Below, in pieces: positions 26,960 through 36,188 of a stretch of 64,000 bases of DNA; within the stretch, counting starts at the first letter, position 1; the number at the start of each line of letters is the position of its first letter. This stretch comes from JASHPR01 sp963815375 (GTDB lineage: Bacteria > Actinomycetota > Actinomycetes > Streptosporangiales > Streptosporangiaceae), in the NCBI GenBank assembly GCA_963815375.1, contig CAWFGX010000005.1:1302001-1366000 (forward strand). Direction: 5' to 3'. The translations under genes were made by a program, and so were the position numbers. Under the pieces are notes generated by a model. That model was not told the DNA's origin. It made no database searches and saw only the letters and a program-made list of their open reading frames with translations.

Positions 26960-28006
26960 TCACCCGGTATGGGCGACCGTGATGACAAGCTTTCCGCGGG
27001 CGCGGCCTTCCTGGACGTGGCGGATGGCGGCCGGGGTCTGGTTGAGCGGATAGGTCCGGTCGATGGCGGGGGTGACCTTTCCGGACTCGATGAGATCGCG
27101 GAGGATAACCAGGTCGGCGGCGTTCTCCGACGCGATGAACGTGCTCAGTTTCTGGCTCACCAGCGGGAAGAGCAGGAGGGCACGGAGCTGCCGGTCCATC
27201 CCGCCGAGCCACCGTCCGCCGTCCTCGCCGCCGACCAGGACGAGCCTGCCCGCAGGGGTGAGGGCCCGGCGCAGATGGGCCAGCCCGTTGCAGCCGCCGA
27301 TGTCGAGGATGACGTCGTAGCGGTGCTGGCCGTCGGCGAAGTCCACCCGCGTGTAGTCGATCACGTGGTCTGCTCCGAGGGAAGCCACCAAGCCGGTCTT
27401 CGCCGTGCTGCACACGCCGGTCACCTCGGCGCCGTAGGCCTTGGCGATCTGCACGGCGAAGCTGCCGACGCCGCCGGACGCGCCGATGATCAGCACCTGC
27501 TGCCCGGCGTGGACGTTCCCGTGCCGCAAGGCCTGCAGGGCGGTGAGCGCTGAGACGGGGACGGCCGCCGCCTCCTCGAAGGACAGGTTGGCCGGCTTGG
27601 GCGCGAGCTTGCTCGCCCGGGCACGGGCGTACGGGGCGAAGGAGCCGCCGTTGCAGGTGCCGTAGACATCATCGCCTGGCGCGAACCCGGTCACGGCCTT
27701 GCCGGCGGACTCGACCGTCCCGGCCAGGCTGCGGCCCGGGTTGAGGGCCTTGGGCGCGCGCAGGCCAAAGCCGGCCAGGCGGATAGGGTAGGGCAGGCCC
27801 GCCATCATGTGCCAGGTGCCCCGGTCCACGCTGGCGGCCCGCACGTGCACGAGGATCTCATCGTCGCCGATCGCGGGCATGGGGGTCTCGGCGAGCCGGA
27901 GCACCTCCTCGGGGACGCTGCCGTATTCGTCCTGGACGATCGCGGTCATGGTCTGGGCGGTGCGGGGCGTCGGCCCGGCAGGCCGGCCGGACGCTGCTGT
28001 CGTCAT
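26960..28006 (-). CDS. Zinc-independent MDR-superfamily NAD(P)-dependent oxidoreductase (quinone-reductase-like)
   Basis: 348 residues from ATG 28004-28006 (MTTAASGRPAG); ATG near 27948 (MTAIVQDEYGS) fits the family better. GroES-like N-terminal domain (ILVHVRAASVDRGTWHMMAG), NADPH Rossmann fold with IIGASGGVGSFAVQIAKAYG, and the family tail GKLVITV. The zinc-binding Cys cluster of alcohol dehydrogenases is absent. It would reduce a quinone, enone or similar electrophile in the cytosol. It is the distal gene of a likely operon with the DUF4389 gene, divergent from tetR, which suggests a response to a toxic small molecule. Confidence 0.87.
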   Translation of the reverse strand: MTTAASGRPAGPTPRTAQTMTAIVQDEYGSVPEEVLRLAETPMPAIGDDEILVHVRAASVDRGTWHMMAGLPYPIRLAGFGLRAPKALNPGRSLAGTVESAGKAVTGFAPGDDVYGTCNGGSFAPYARARASKLAPKPANLSFEEAAAVPVSALTALQALRHGNVHAGQQVLIIGASGGVGSFAVQIAKAYGAEVTGVCSTAKTGLVASLGADHVIDYTRVDFADGQHRYDVILDIGGCNGLAHLRRALTPAGRLVLVGGEDGGRWLGGMDRQLRALLLFPLVSQKLSTFIASENAADLVILRDLIESGKVTPAIDRTYPLNQTPAAIRHVQEGRARGKLVITVAHTG

Positions 28007-28183
28007 GGTCTCTCCAAGTTCGCTGGCAGGTGCCTAATCGCTGGCGATGCGGCCGGCACCAAGGCGGGTGGCCTGCCCCTTGCCGAGTGCCGGGTACCCG
28101 CTGAGTGCTTTGGCTCGCCGGTGCCCGTCAGCGGTGACCCCGGGCCGCTCGGGCGGGTGGTCCGCGAACGGCGCCTGGCCGTG

Positions 28184-28774
28184 TCAGGCGGCGAGGCTGA
28201 AGGGCGGGTAGCGGTCGGTGAGGAACCCGACGTAGGCCTCCACCCGCAGCGCGTACCGGTAGGAGCTGACCAGGAAGTCCCGGATGCCCTGCGGGTACTT
28301 CCCGGTGACGAGCACGGCGACAAACCCGGCGATGATGCCCAGGGCCGCCGCGATGGTCAGGCCGGCCAGCACGACGTACCGGGGAATGGCCAGGAACCAC
28401 TTGTACAGCGGCTGCCACCGCCCCAGGTGCGCGGGATAGGCCAGGCGCAGCGAGGTGTGGGGTTCGGCGCCGTCGTCGTCGCAGGACAGGTCGAAGTCGA
28501 ACGGCGGGTAATCCTGGTGCATGAAGAAGGCGTAGCTCATGGCCCGCCACTCATACCGGTAAGTCATGACGACGGCGCCAAACAGTGACCGCGGGATGTG
28601 CTCGGTGAACAGTACGGTAAACAAGCTGATCAGCGTCAGCACCTGCCGCAGGGTGCGCAGCGCGTAGGCGATCATCAGGTGCGGGATGGCCACCAGCCAC
28701 TGCACCAGCGGCCGCCACCGGGTGATGTGAAGGTCGCCGCGCAGCTCCAGCTGCAGCGGATACGGGACGGGCAT
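28184..28774 (-). CDS. DUF4389 membrane protein
   Basis: 196 residues from ATG 28772-28774 (MPVPYPLQLELRGDLHITRW); the frame is open farther 5' without coding sense. Two related halves each contain RW.PL..W..AIPH/R followed by membrane helices and a YRY..R...Y..F motif (MTYRYEWRAMSYAFFMHQDY and SSYRYALRVEAYVGFLTDRY), the DUF4389 pattern. Biochemical role unknown. Divergent from tetR across a shared operator, so probably repressed by it. Confidence 0.8.
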   Translation of the reverse strand: MPVPYPLQLELRGDLHITRWRPLVQWLVAIPHLMIAYALRTLRQVLTLISLFTVLFTEHIPRSLFGAVVMTYRYEWRAMSYAFFMHQDYPPFDFDLSCDDDGAEPHTSLRLAYPAHLGRWQPLYKWFLAIPRYVVLAGLTIAAALGIIAGFVAVLVTGKYPQGIRDFLVSSYRYALRVEAYVGFLTDRYPPFSLAA

Positions 28775-28925
28775 GGACACGGGTGGCTCCCTGGTTCGGG
28801 CCGCTCCGGGAACGGAGAGGGCGGGTCTCGGCGCGGGCCGTGATGCCCTGGAGCCTCCGACCCTTCGCAACCGAAGCCGACAGGCTCGAACGTTGCTGTC
28901 GCCACCGGATCAGTGGGTATCGCTG

Positions 28926-28964
28926 GCTTACGTCGTAAGTAGACAGTAAGCTTACGGCGTAAGC
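28926..28964. promoter_or_regulatory. Paired palindromic operator in the tetR/DUF4389 divergent promoter
   Basis: Two palindromes with the same half-site: CTTACG-T-CGTAAG at 28927-28939 and GCTTACG-G-CGTAAGC at 28950-28964, centres 24 bp apart. Between them lies a further partial match (GTAAGCTTAC at 28946-28955). Spacing and symmetry fit binding by two TetR dimers controlling both directions. Confidence 0.75.
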
Positions 28965-28996
28965 CCTGTCAATACTGGCGATTGGAGCGACTGCCC

Positions 28997-29710
28997 ATGG
29001 CGCTGCGGACCGATCCCGCCCGCCAGCCGCGGGCCCCGCTGAACCGCGAGCGGGTGCTGCGCGCCGCCGTCGCCTTCGCCGACGAGAGCGGGCTCGCCGC
29101 GCTCAGCATGCGCAAGCTCGGCGAGACGCTCGGGGTGGAGGCGATGTCGCTGTACAACCACGTCGCCAGCAAGGGCGACCTGCTCGACGGCATGATCGAC
29201 CTGGTCTTCAGCGAGATCGGCCTGCCCCCGGGCGCCGCGGACTGGAAGACGGCGATGCGCCAGCGGGCGGTCTCCGCCCGCCAGGTCTTGTCCCGCCATC
29301 GCTGGGCGATCGGCCTGATGGAGTCGCGCACCTCGCCCGGCCCGGCAACCCTGCGCCACCATGACGCCGTGATCGGCTGCCTCCGCCAAGCCGGCTTTCC
29401 GGTCGCGCTGGCCGCGCACGCGTTCTCCGTCCTGGACAGCTACATCTACGGCTTCGCGCTGCAGGAGGCGAGCCTGCCATTCCACACCGGACAGGAAACG
29501 GCCGAGCTGGCCGGGATGATCATGGCGCGGTTCACGCCCGGCGCCTACCCCAACCTCACCGAGCTCACCGTCCAGCACCTGCTGCAGCCCGGCTACGACC
29601 ACGCCAACGAATACGAATTCGGGCTCACCCTGATCCTCGACGGCCTCGAGACAGCCCGGAACATCGCCCAGCCGGTACCGGCCTCGGCCCGGCGCCGGGC
29701 AAACAGGTAG
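28997..29710 (+). CDS. TetR/AcrR-family transcriptional regulator
   Basis: 237 residues from ATG 28997 (MALRTDPARQPRAPLNRERV); an in-frame ATG at 28982 would add five residues. The DNA-binding domain holds VLRAAVAFADESGLAALSMR then KLGETLGVEAMSLYNHVASK. The C-terminal ligand domain is of the TetR_C type (DSYIYGFALQEASLPF). The operator palindromes lie 33-71 bp upstream of the start, overlapping the promoter, so autoregulation and repression of the divergent DUF4389 gene are expected. The inducer is unknown. Confidence 0.9.
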   Translation: MALRTDPARQPRAPLNRERVLRAAVAFADESGLAALSMRKLGETLGVEAMSLYNHVASKGDLLDGMIDLVFSEIGLPPGAADWKTAMRQRAVSARQVLSRHRWAIGLMESRTSPGPATLRHHDAVIGCLRQAGFPVALAAHAFSVLDSYIYGFALQEASLPFHTGQETAELAGMIMARFTPGAYPNLTELTVQHLLQPGYDHANEYEFGLTLILDGLETARNIAQPVPASARRRANR

Positions 29711-29790
29711 TTCGTCATCCGCAACCCGGCCGCTGGCTCTGGCGGCTTCCGAACGTCCCAAGACGCGAACCCAGCCGAGGGAGTCCTCAC

Positions 29791-30918
29791 TTACTAAGGA
29801 GTGCGTAAGTAATCCGACCGAATCTGGTTATGCGGTGATGTAGTGCAGGTGCGGGTCGGCGAAGAATGCCCGGACCAGTCCGGGGCGTTTCTGGAGGCGC
29901 CGCAGGGCACCGATGGCCTTGGATTTCAGGTCTTGCCTTGCTGGTGACGCCGGTCTTGCCGATGCGGTCGTGCTTGACGTTCTTCCAGACCCATTCGTCG
30001 GGGTTGAGCTCGGGTGAGTAGCCGGGCAGGCGGAACAGCTTCAGGCGGCCTTCGGTGGAGGCGGCGAACTCCTTCGTGGCGGTGGCGCGGTGCGCGGGAT
30101 GCCCGTCCACGATGAGATAGACGGGCCCGGGCGCGTCATGCAGCAGCCGCTTGCAGAAGTCGATGAAGGTGGCGGCGTTCGTGTTTCCCTCATAGACGGC
30201 GAACCGCAGCGCGCCTTTCGCGGACACCGCGGAGATCATGTTCACCGAAAACCGGGCGCCGGTGTTCTTCACCTCCGGGGTCTGGCCGACCGGGCGACCA
30301 GGTGGTGCCCGCGTGGTAGTCCGAGCGGATCCCGGCCTCATCAGCGAAGTAAATCGTGGCCGCCCTCCGCTTCGGCCTGCGCCTGGATGGCGGGATACTC
30401 CTCGCGTTTCCACCGGTCGACCGCCTCGGGGTTCTGCTGGTAAGCGCGGTGCAGCGGCCGCTGCGGCGACATGCCGAGCTTGCGCAACAGCCGCCCGACG
30501 CTGACCACTGACAATGCAACGCCGAATTCGCGGCGGATGACCTCCCGGACCATCTCCCGGGTCCACAGCGCGAACTGGAAACTGCATCTGCCGCGGATCC
30601 TGCCCGGCGATCAGCGCATAAAGCCGCGACAGCTGCGGACCACCCAGCTTCGGCGGCCGGCCCGGCACCGGCTGCGCCTGCAGAGCGTCCTTGCCGCCCT
30701 CGCGGTATTTCGCCAGCCAGGCATACACCGTCTTGCGGTGCAGCCCGAGCGCGGCGGCCACATCCTCCGGGTGCGCGCCTTCCCCGACCTGATCCACCGC
30801 CCGGATCCGCAGCGCCTCAAGGGTCTTGTGATCAAGCTTCCGGCCGTCGTTATCCCGCACGGCACAATCCTGCCAGATCACAAGATCAAAGTCAGGCTAC
30901 TTTCGAACTCCTTAGTAA
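29791..30918. mobile_element. IS630-family insertion sequence
   Basis: Perfect 12-bp ends TTACTAAGGAGT (29791-29802) and ACTCCTTAGTAA (30907-30918), which include the TA target duplicated by this family; the element proper is about 29794-30915. One transposase gene on the minus strand, now broken. Confidence 0.8.
29828..30881 (-). pseudogene. IS630-family transposase, multiply frameshifted
   Basis: Starts at GTG 30881 with a helix-turn-helix (DVAAALGLHRKTVYAWLAKY). Coding sense then moves between frames: REVIRREFGVALSVVSVGRL around 30500, YFADEAGIRSDYHAGTTWSP around 30340 (first catalytic Asp), then AVYEGNTNAATFIDFCKRLL, VYLIVDGHPAHRATA (second Asp) and GYSPELNPDEWVW (Glu), ending DPHLHYITA at 29831. 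The DDE residues all survive but are spread over at least three frames, so no full protein is made. Such fragments usually indicate an old insertion. Confidence 0.8.
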
Positions 30919-31053
30919 CGATGCCCGGCCCGGCCCCGGCAATGCCGCATGACTGTGCGGACGGACATCACCATACGCAGGCGTTGGCGCTGATCCGGCC
31001 CGACCGAGCGTCGGCTCACCCCGCCGGCCCACTCGGATGGGTGCGCAGAACAC

Positions 31054-31380
31054 TCAGATCTGCGCCCCTCGGTTAGCCGCGCCGAGCGGCAAGGGACTGC
31101 GCCAGAACGGCGGATCAGGAGCGACCCTAGCTTCTTGCACGCAGCCGCCCTGCGTAATCGTCCTGACCACCTCTGGGCGAGCACCGATGATGCCTTGGGT
31201 TCGGTAGAGCAGCAACCCAGCGGCGACATGCGGGTCTCGCCCGCCGACTGCAATTCCCGAGCTTTCTATGTGTACGCCCCAGCGTGAGATCCTCAGCCAT
31301 TCGCCATCGCGCCCGGTTCCGGTCAGGCTCAGGCGGATGATGTCGATCACCCACTCACCGTCGCAACTCCTGACCCTCAC
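31054..31380 (-). CDS. Small hypothetical protein, 108 residues
   Basis: GTG at 31378-31380. The first half (MRVRSCDGEWVIDIIRLSLT, then GTGRDGEWLRISRWGVHI) resembles a widespread small actinobacterial family of unknown function. The second half lacks this character and may be altered. No neighbours give a clue. It lies just after the IS630. Confidence 0.4.
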   Translation of the reverse strand: MRVRSCDGEWVIDIIRLSLTGTGRDGEWLRISRWGVHIESSGIAVGGRDPHVAAGLLLYRTQGIIGARPEVVRTITQGGCVQEARVAPDPPFWRSPLPLGAANRGAQI

Positions 31381-31616
31381 ACATCAAATGTCACAGAAAT
31401 GAGCTTGCTGCACAACCCAGGATCACGCCGCAGGGCGTAAAGATGCAGATGACCCGCCGAGCAGGTGTGGCTAGTTCGACAGCAGCGAGACCGGACAGCG
31501 TCTGGATCAGTCTCCGGAGCCGGGCAGTGAGTTGGCACGTGCGCCCCTTGCTGCCATGGCGAGCACCTCGTAGTCGTGGTCGGAGAGCTCAGGGACCTGA
31601 CAGTCGGAGGTAATGC

Positions 31617-32108
31617 ATGCGACCAGCCGAACCGGTGCCCGCCCTGGACCGGGCCGCGGTCGCCGCCGAGATGGACCAGGCCCTGGCCGACTTCCGCCAG
31701 CTCGTTGCCGGCGCCACAACTGCGGACCTCCGGCGGCGCTCCGACGGCACGAAGTGGACCAACCGGCAACTGCTGTTCCACATGCTGTTTGGCTACCTGG
31801 TAGTCCGCTCCCTGCTCGTCCTCGTACGCATCTTCGGCCTGCTCCCCGGCACCGCCAGCACGGTCTACGCCAGGCTGCTCGACTCCGCCCGCCGGCCCTT
31901 CCACCTGATCAACTACCTAGGCTCATGCGCTGGCGCCCGGGTCATCCCGCCCCGGCGCATGACTAGGACACTCGACCACGTGATCACAGTCCTGCAGCAC
32001 CGGCTGCGGCGCGAAACCGAATCCGCGCTGCGCCGCGGCATGCGCTACCCCACGACCTGGGACCCGTTCTTCACCAGCTACATGACCCTGGCCGACATCT
32101 ACCGCTAG
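31617..32108 (+). CDS. DinB-like four-helix protein, slightly shortened by a stop
   Basis: 163 residues; ATG 31617 behind GGAGGT. The start of the helical bundle reads VAAEMDQALADFRQLVAGAT, then TKWTNRQLLFHMLFGYLVVR with the metal-ligand-type His, and the end is TTWDPFFTSYMTLADIYR. Directly after the TAG the same frame continues PTQHFRFHQRQLTLG, which matches the expected family ending, so the stop removes about 16 residues including a likely metal-ligand His. DinB/MDMPI-type proteins are often mycothiol-dependent transferases. Function may be impaired. Confidence 0.6.
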   Translation: MRPAEPVPALDRAAVAAEMDQALADFRQLVAGATTADLRRRSDGTKWTNRQLLFHMLFGYLVVRSLLVLVRIFGLLPGTASTVYARLLDSARRPFHLINYLGSCAGARVIPPRRMTRTLDHVITVLQHRLRRETESALRRGMRYPTTWDPFFTSYMTLADIYR

Positions 32109-32426
32109 CCCACCCAGCACTTCCGCTTCCATCAGCGTCAGCTCACTCTCGGTCCGCCACGCCGCTAGCCTGTGCCACACGAGCGGTCGGCCAACACCGG
32201 GTAGCCCCGCGACGCCGACGATCTGCGCGGAGAAGGTACGGCACCATTCGGTAACGGATCTTTCGTAACGCTACGTCATCACCGGTAGCGTCGCTGCTTA
32301 CTGGCCTGACTCCTGGTGCATGTCTACGGTTCACAGGCGGTCTTGACCGGTTCTGCCCGGCTCGGACTGCTGGGGGCTGCGGGTTTTCTGTTCGTGAGTA
32401 TTAAAGTTTCGCCCTAGCGATCTGGC
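32109..32426. other. Intergenic, no gene seen
   Basis: 318 bp between convergent genes. After the read-through tail of the DinB-like gene (to about 32170) nothing recognisable is present. GC falls toward 32.4 kb, marking the change to the AT-richer next gene. Confidence 0.4.
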
Positions 32427-33455
32427 TTAGCTGCTTTTAGCCGGTCGCGTGGGCTTCGGGCGCCCGCCGTCGTCACGGTTGTCGAAAACCATGTGCAGGC
32501 CCTCTTGTACAGCGGCGATTGCTGCGGCGCCAGCGACGCCAAGCAAGATTCCGGCTATGAATGTATTGCGATTATCTTGGGTCTGGGCTTGGTGGCTGGT
32601 GCCAGTGACCTCTACGGCTTCGGCCGAATATGTCGTACTTAGCTGCTCGGGAACGGTGACACTGTACCTATCAACGCTGACTGGCGGGGGAGACCAGTCA
32701 TAGGTATTAGCGTTGGGTATGTAATATCTAACAATTACTTCCGGCGGCGATGTACCCGAACTACCGCCTCCCAGCACGGCGGGCAGCTCGGCAATAGCGG
32801 ACTCGCCATTACTGGTAGCACTGATTCGCCGATCCTTCACGGTAAAGGTTTCCTGATTCGGGCTCGTAAACCCGTTGATCTCAGTTTCAAAAGTCATCGA
32901 AATAAAAGTATTTTCTGCCAGTTCAGGGAAAGGAGAACAAACCACGCCAGGGCCGCAGCTCACGGCGGACCGGCCGTCCGGGAGATCAAAACCTAATGCC
33001 ACTTGCCCGGCCTTGACCTTACCCGGGAGCCCTAGCGGAATTACCTGAACCGCCACCTTTACCGACTGGCTGCCTGAGGGGGAAATGGTCAGCCAAATGT
33101 TGGACGAGCCCGAGCCCTCGTCGAGAGTGAACGTCAACGGCGCTGAACTCGTGAGTACCGCCGGAGTAGGAAAGAGCACTACTGCCCAGATTCCTGTGAC
33201 GAGGGCAGCCAGAGCCAGCCCCAACAGGATCATCAGGCGCCGCAGCGTACGTCCGCGAGACTCAGGCACTCTAGAGGCAACAGCATCGACGGCACCTGCA
33301 CCCAGACCGGGTCCTGCCTGGCCCTCACTGCCTACCGAGCTGGACTGGTTTTGCAGCACACCCCCTGGCCCCGGTATTTCCGCTGGTCCGATCAAGGACT
33401 CCGGCGATCCGGCTGAAGCTGCCGGTTCCCGCGCTACAGGATCGCCGTCTGGCAC
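32427..33455 (-). CDS. Hypothetical bitopic membrane protein with extracytoplasmic domain
   Basis: A Pro/Gly/Ser-rich cytoplasmic N terminus, a membrane helix (MILLGLALAALVTGIWAVVL), a roughly 210-residue outside domain with beta-like sequence (PLTFTLDEGSGSSNIWLTIS), a second helix (FIAGILLGVAGAAAIAAVQE) and a short basic tail. GTG at 33453-33455 gives 342 residues; the frame is open to 33671, so the start is uncertain. Codon use is more AT-rich than the island average, suggesting a separate origin. No family recognised. Confidence 0.55.
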   Translation of the reverse strand: MPDGDPVAREPAASAGSPESLIGPAEIPGPGGVLQNQSSSVGSEGQAGPGLGAGAVDAVASRVPESRGRTLRRLMILLGLALAALVTGIWAVVLFPTPAVLTSSAPLTFTLDEGSGSSNIWLTISPSGSQSVKVAVQVIPLGLPGKVKAGQVALGFDLPDGRSAVSCGPGVVCSPFPELAENTFISMTFETEINGFTSPNQETFTVKDRRISATSNGESAIAELPAVLGGGSSGTSPPEVIVRYYIPNANTYDWSPPPVSVDRYSVTVPEQLSTTYSAEAVEVTGTSHQAQTQDNRNTFIAGILLGVAGAAAIAAVQEGLHMVFDNRDDGGRPKPTRPAKSS

Positions 33456-33967
33456 AGAACCATCTTGTCCCGGATGCGCGACAACCGGAATAGGCGACGA
33501 GCATACGGGACGCCACCGCGATCGCGGCTCGTGACATCCCCAGTCGTCCCGCGTGTGAATTCGATCAGCAGGGTATCCCGATGCAATGTTTGTCTGCGTG
33601 TTCGAACAGAGTACCCGGAACGCTGCATGTGCTGCGCCAAACCCTGCGCGTGGCCTGACCTGCTGCTTCACGCCCGGCGTTCAGCAATCAACCCCTCCGC
33701 CAGCCTCTCCGCCGATTCAAAAGGGAAGCCTCGACAAACATAGGCGTATCCATATGCGAAGATGGCGAGCTGTCTTCGGCATGACGGATAATTTTTTGTA
33801 AGGGTCGCTGTCTTGGGCTTGATGGTGCTGTTGGGCAGGCCGGGCAGACGCGGTGCTCAGGAGGTTGCCAGCCAGAAGGTCACGATTCTGTCGTACTCAC
33901 AATGAGCGTCCACACGTGCTCATGGCGAGTGATGTGTAACAGCTGGAGCCCAAAAGGCATCAGGCAA
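33456..33967. other. Intergenic, no clear gene
   Basis: Contains a possible 5' extension of the membrane protein (to 33671), with mixed coding signal. The rest (33.7-33.97 kb) is relatively AT-rich and shows no gene or repeat. Confidence 0.35.
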
Positions 33968-34300
33968 TCACATCACTGGGTGTCCGCTTCGGTTCGCGCC
34001 ACATGCCCCACATGGGGGGCCGCCGTCGGGGAGGTGGAACGGCGTGCCGGGCTGACGGGTGTAACCGTGACGCTGGTACAGCCGACTGACGCGTTCGGTG
34101 GCGGCTTCGAGGTAGGCAGGCATCGTGTGCTGGTCGAGCATCTCGTGGTAGGTACGCAGCAGCCGGCCGCCGGTGCCCTCGCCCTGGCAGTCCGGCCGCA
34201 CGGCGAGGATGGCAAGGCGATGGTGCCCGTACCACGTGGGGTGGTGCTGGCCGAGCGCGGCGTCGAAGACGCGGAACCGCTCGCAGGGGCACGATCTAGG
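33968..34300 (-). pseudogene. C-terminal half of a GNAT acetyltransferase
   Basis: Reads RLAILAVRPDCQGEGTGGRL then LRTYHEMLDQHTMPAYLEAA and YQRHGYTRQPG. This is motif A (acetyl-CoA binding, Q/RxxGxG/A as CQGEGTG) and motif B of a GNAT fold. The first half of the fold is missing: upstream of about 34300 the frame loses its family character. Probably a truncated relic. Confidence 0.6.
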
Positions 34301-34416
34301 CCTAGGGCTTCCCGAAGGAGCCCGGGATGGGAAAGTGCTCACCTGCCGGCGGCTACCAGACCCCGAGTCTGCACGACGGCAGGCCCGTTATCTCTTATTA
34401 GGAGGTGTCGGCGAGC

Positions 34417-35010
34417 GTGCCTGGCGTCCGTCCTCAGTGGACAGAGAAGCTGTATCCGCCTAGCGAGGGTCAGGATCATCTCGGCCTGGGAAGCGTGTCG
34501 TCGGATCAGATCCTGCCGAAGTTGTCACCTGGGATTGTTGTGCAGACTGTCCACCCGCGCTACTGGAGCTTTTACACGTTCCTTCTCGACGAGTTCTGGC
34601 GCCGTGACTTGCCTAGGACCCGGCGGGATTTCTCGAGGTTCTACCGCCCCCGGGAGGCCATCTTTGCTGTCGGTGCTCACATGTGCGATCGTCCCGAGCA
34701 CCATCAGTTCGGCGCGCTCTCGGCCATAGTCGGATCCATCAAGGCAGGGGCCATGGCCCGCCGTGACCTGCCCGTCTACGACGCCGGGTTCGACTACATC
34801 AAGGGAATCCTCGGTGGTTACGGCCTTTACTACAGCGCCTCTATCGCTGCGACAGGACTGACCCTGCCAGCGTTGCCAGCAGCGGGTCTGCCTTACGACA
34901 CGCCGACGCCTGAGGGCCGTGCGGTCGCTGACGCCTTCCGGACAGCAGTCGCGGATACGGCGTACTACCGCGACTACTTTGACCATGATGACGCGCAGGT
35001 TCCCCAGTGA
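34417..35010 (+). CDS. Hypothetical protein, 197 residues, possible fragment of a larger protein
   Basis: GTG at 34417, eleven bases after GGAGG. Aromatic-rich helical sequence (IVVQTVHPRYWSFYTFLLDE, then FWRRDLPRTRRDFSRFYRPR). It resembles uncharacterised proteins in which a hydrophobic R/YYSFYxxLL.EFW segment opens a longer chain, some found near defence genes, but I cannot name a family. It ends with a stop just after YYRDYFDHDDA and overlaps the next frame by 26 bp, so the two may be halves of one former gene or a coupled pair. Confidence 0.5.
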   Translation: MPGVRPQWTEKLYPPSEGQDHLGLGSVSSDQILPKLSPGIVVQTVHPRYWSFYTFLLDEFWRRDLPRTRRDFSRFYRPREAIFAVGAHMCDRPEHHQFGALSAIVGSIKAGAMARRDLPVYDAGFDYIKGILGGYGLYYSASIAATGLTLPALPAAGLPYDTPTPEGRAVADAFRTAVADTAYYRDYFDHDDAQVPQ

Positions 35011-35815
35011 CGGTTTGCTCGACATCGATCTGGACGACCTGCTCGAAACCCTGCCCGGGGACCGCGACGACAGGCCAGGCGATGACACGCCGGAGGAAGC
35101 CGAGGCCAAGGCCGAGGCCGAGGATGGTGGGGAGCGGCAGCGCCGTCGCCTGAAAATCGAGACCCGTAACCGGCTCGCCTGGCAGCGGTTCTGCGACCGC
35201 TTCATCCGCGGTATCGCGGAGCCTGAGTTTATCGACCTCGTCGGACCGGGCGTCGTCGTGGGGAACGCCATCATCTTTAACCACCTCCTCGCCCTGCTCA
35301 TTGCGAGGAACGTGATCGGCGCGGGCAAGGGAATCGCCTACCAACTCCAGCTATGGAGCTTCCTGTGGGGCGACCACGACCATGGCGGCTACCTTGACAC
35401 CCTCCATGACGACACCCAGTTCGCCGCTATAGAGGGCAATCGAGGCACACGGAGGCGGGGTCATCGTCCTTTCCGCCGTCGACCTCGCCGGCCAGCTCAC
35501 CTGGAGCAATGGCTGGGACGATCTGCGCACCAACCTGCGCGACGTCTGGCGGCGCCTTCTCGAATCCCCTCTGCTGGCCTTCACCGCCGACGTCATGAAG
35601 CGCACTGCCAGCCCCCGGAGTCCGCTCGGCGACCGACATCGCCCAGAGACTCGACCAGCTCGCCCGCGCATAGAGCACGGAGGAACTCCACACCGCCCTC
35701 GCCGCCGTAGTCGGCACCGCTGGCGCCAGAATCAGCGTGATGCGAGTCATGATCCAAGGACGGCAGCGCGACATTCTGCACATAGACGACCCTGCTGCAA
35801 CGCTTGACCAGGCAG
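34985..35815 (+). pseudogene. Decayed gene following the 197-residue protein
   Basis: Opens with MTRRFPSDGLLDIDLDDLLE and an acidic stretch, then a good coding segment (FCDRFIRGIAEPEFIDLVGP, then NHLLALLIARNVIGAGKGIA). Near 35430 the coding frame shifts (VIVLSAVDLAGQLTWSNGWD, then LLESPLLAFTADVMKRTA), near 35630 it shifts again (DIAQRLDQLARA) and meets a TAG, then continues as ELHTALAAVVGTAGARISVM up to the IS3 left end at 35823. At least two frameshifts and one stop. Function unknown. Confidence 0.5.
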
Positions 35816-35885
35816 CCGCTTCTGAGCCTCCCCCCGCGTGGTGGACACCCGACCTGCCAGGCTGTGCCTGGCGGAGGGGGTCCCG

Positions 35886-36188
35886 ATGGGACAGCAACGC
35901 CGGCAGTTCTCGCCGGAATTCAAGGCTGACGCGGTCGCTCTGGTGCGGTCGACGGGCCGGCCGATCGCCGCGATTGCCCATGAGCTGGGCGTCGGCGAGT
36001 CGAATCTCAGCTACTGGCTGAAGAAAGACCAGGAGAGTCGCTCGGCAGCGGATCCGGGCCGGTTGGAGGCCGAGTCCGCAGAGGCCCGGGAGAACGCCAC
36101 GCTGCGCCGCCGGGTGGCGGAACTGGAGGTCGAGCGCGAGATCCTGAAACGAGCTACGGCCTTCTGGGTGAAGGAGTCGCGCGCGTGA
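35886..36188 (+). CDS. IS3-family transposase OrfA
   Basis: 100 residues from ATG 35886. Helix-turn-helix (EFKADAVALVRSTGRPIAAI, then AHELGVGESNLSYWLKK) followed by a leucine-zipper coiled coil (LRRRVAELEVEREILKRATA). Binds the element ends and partners OrfB. The stop overlaps the OrfB start as GTGA, which suggests coupling rather than the -1 frameshift used by many IS3 members. Confidence 0.92.
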   Translation: MGQQRRQFSPEFKADAVALVRSTGRPIAAIAHELGVGESNLSYWLKKDQESRSAADPGRLEAESAEARENATLRRRVAELEVEREILKRATAFWVKESRA

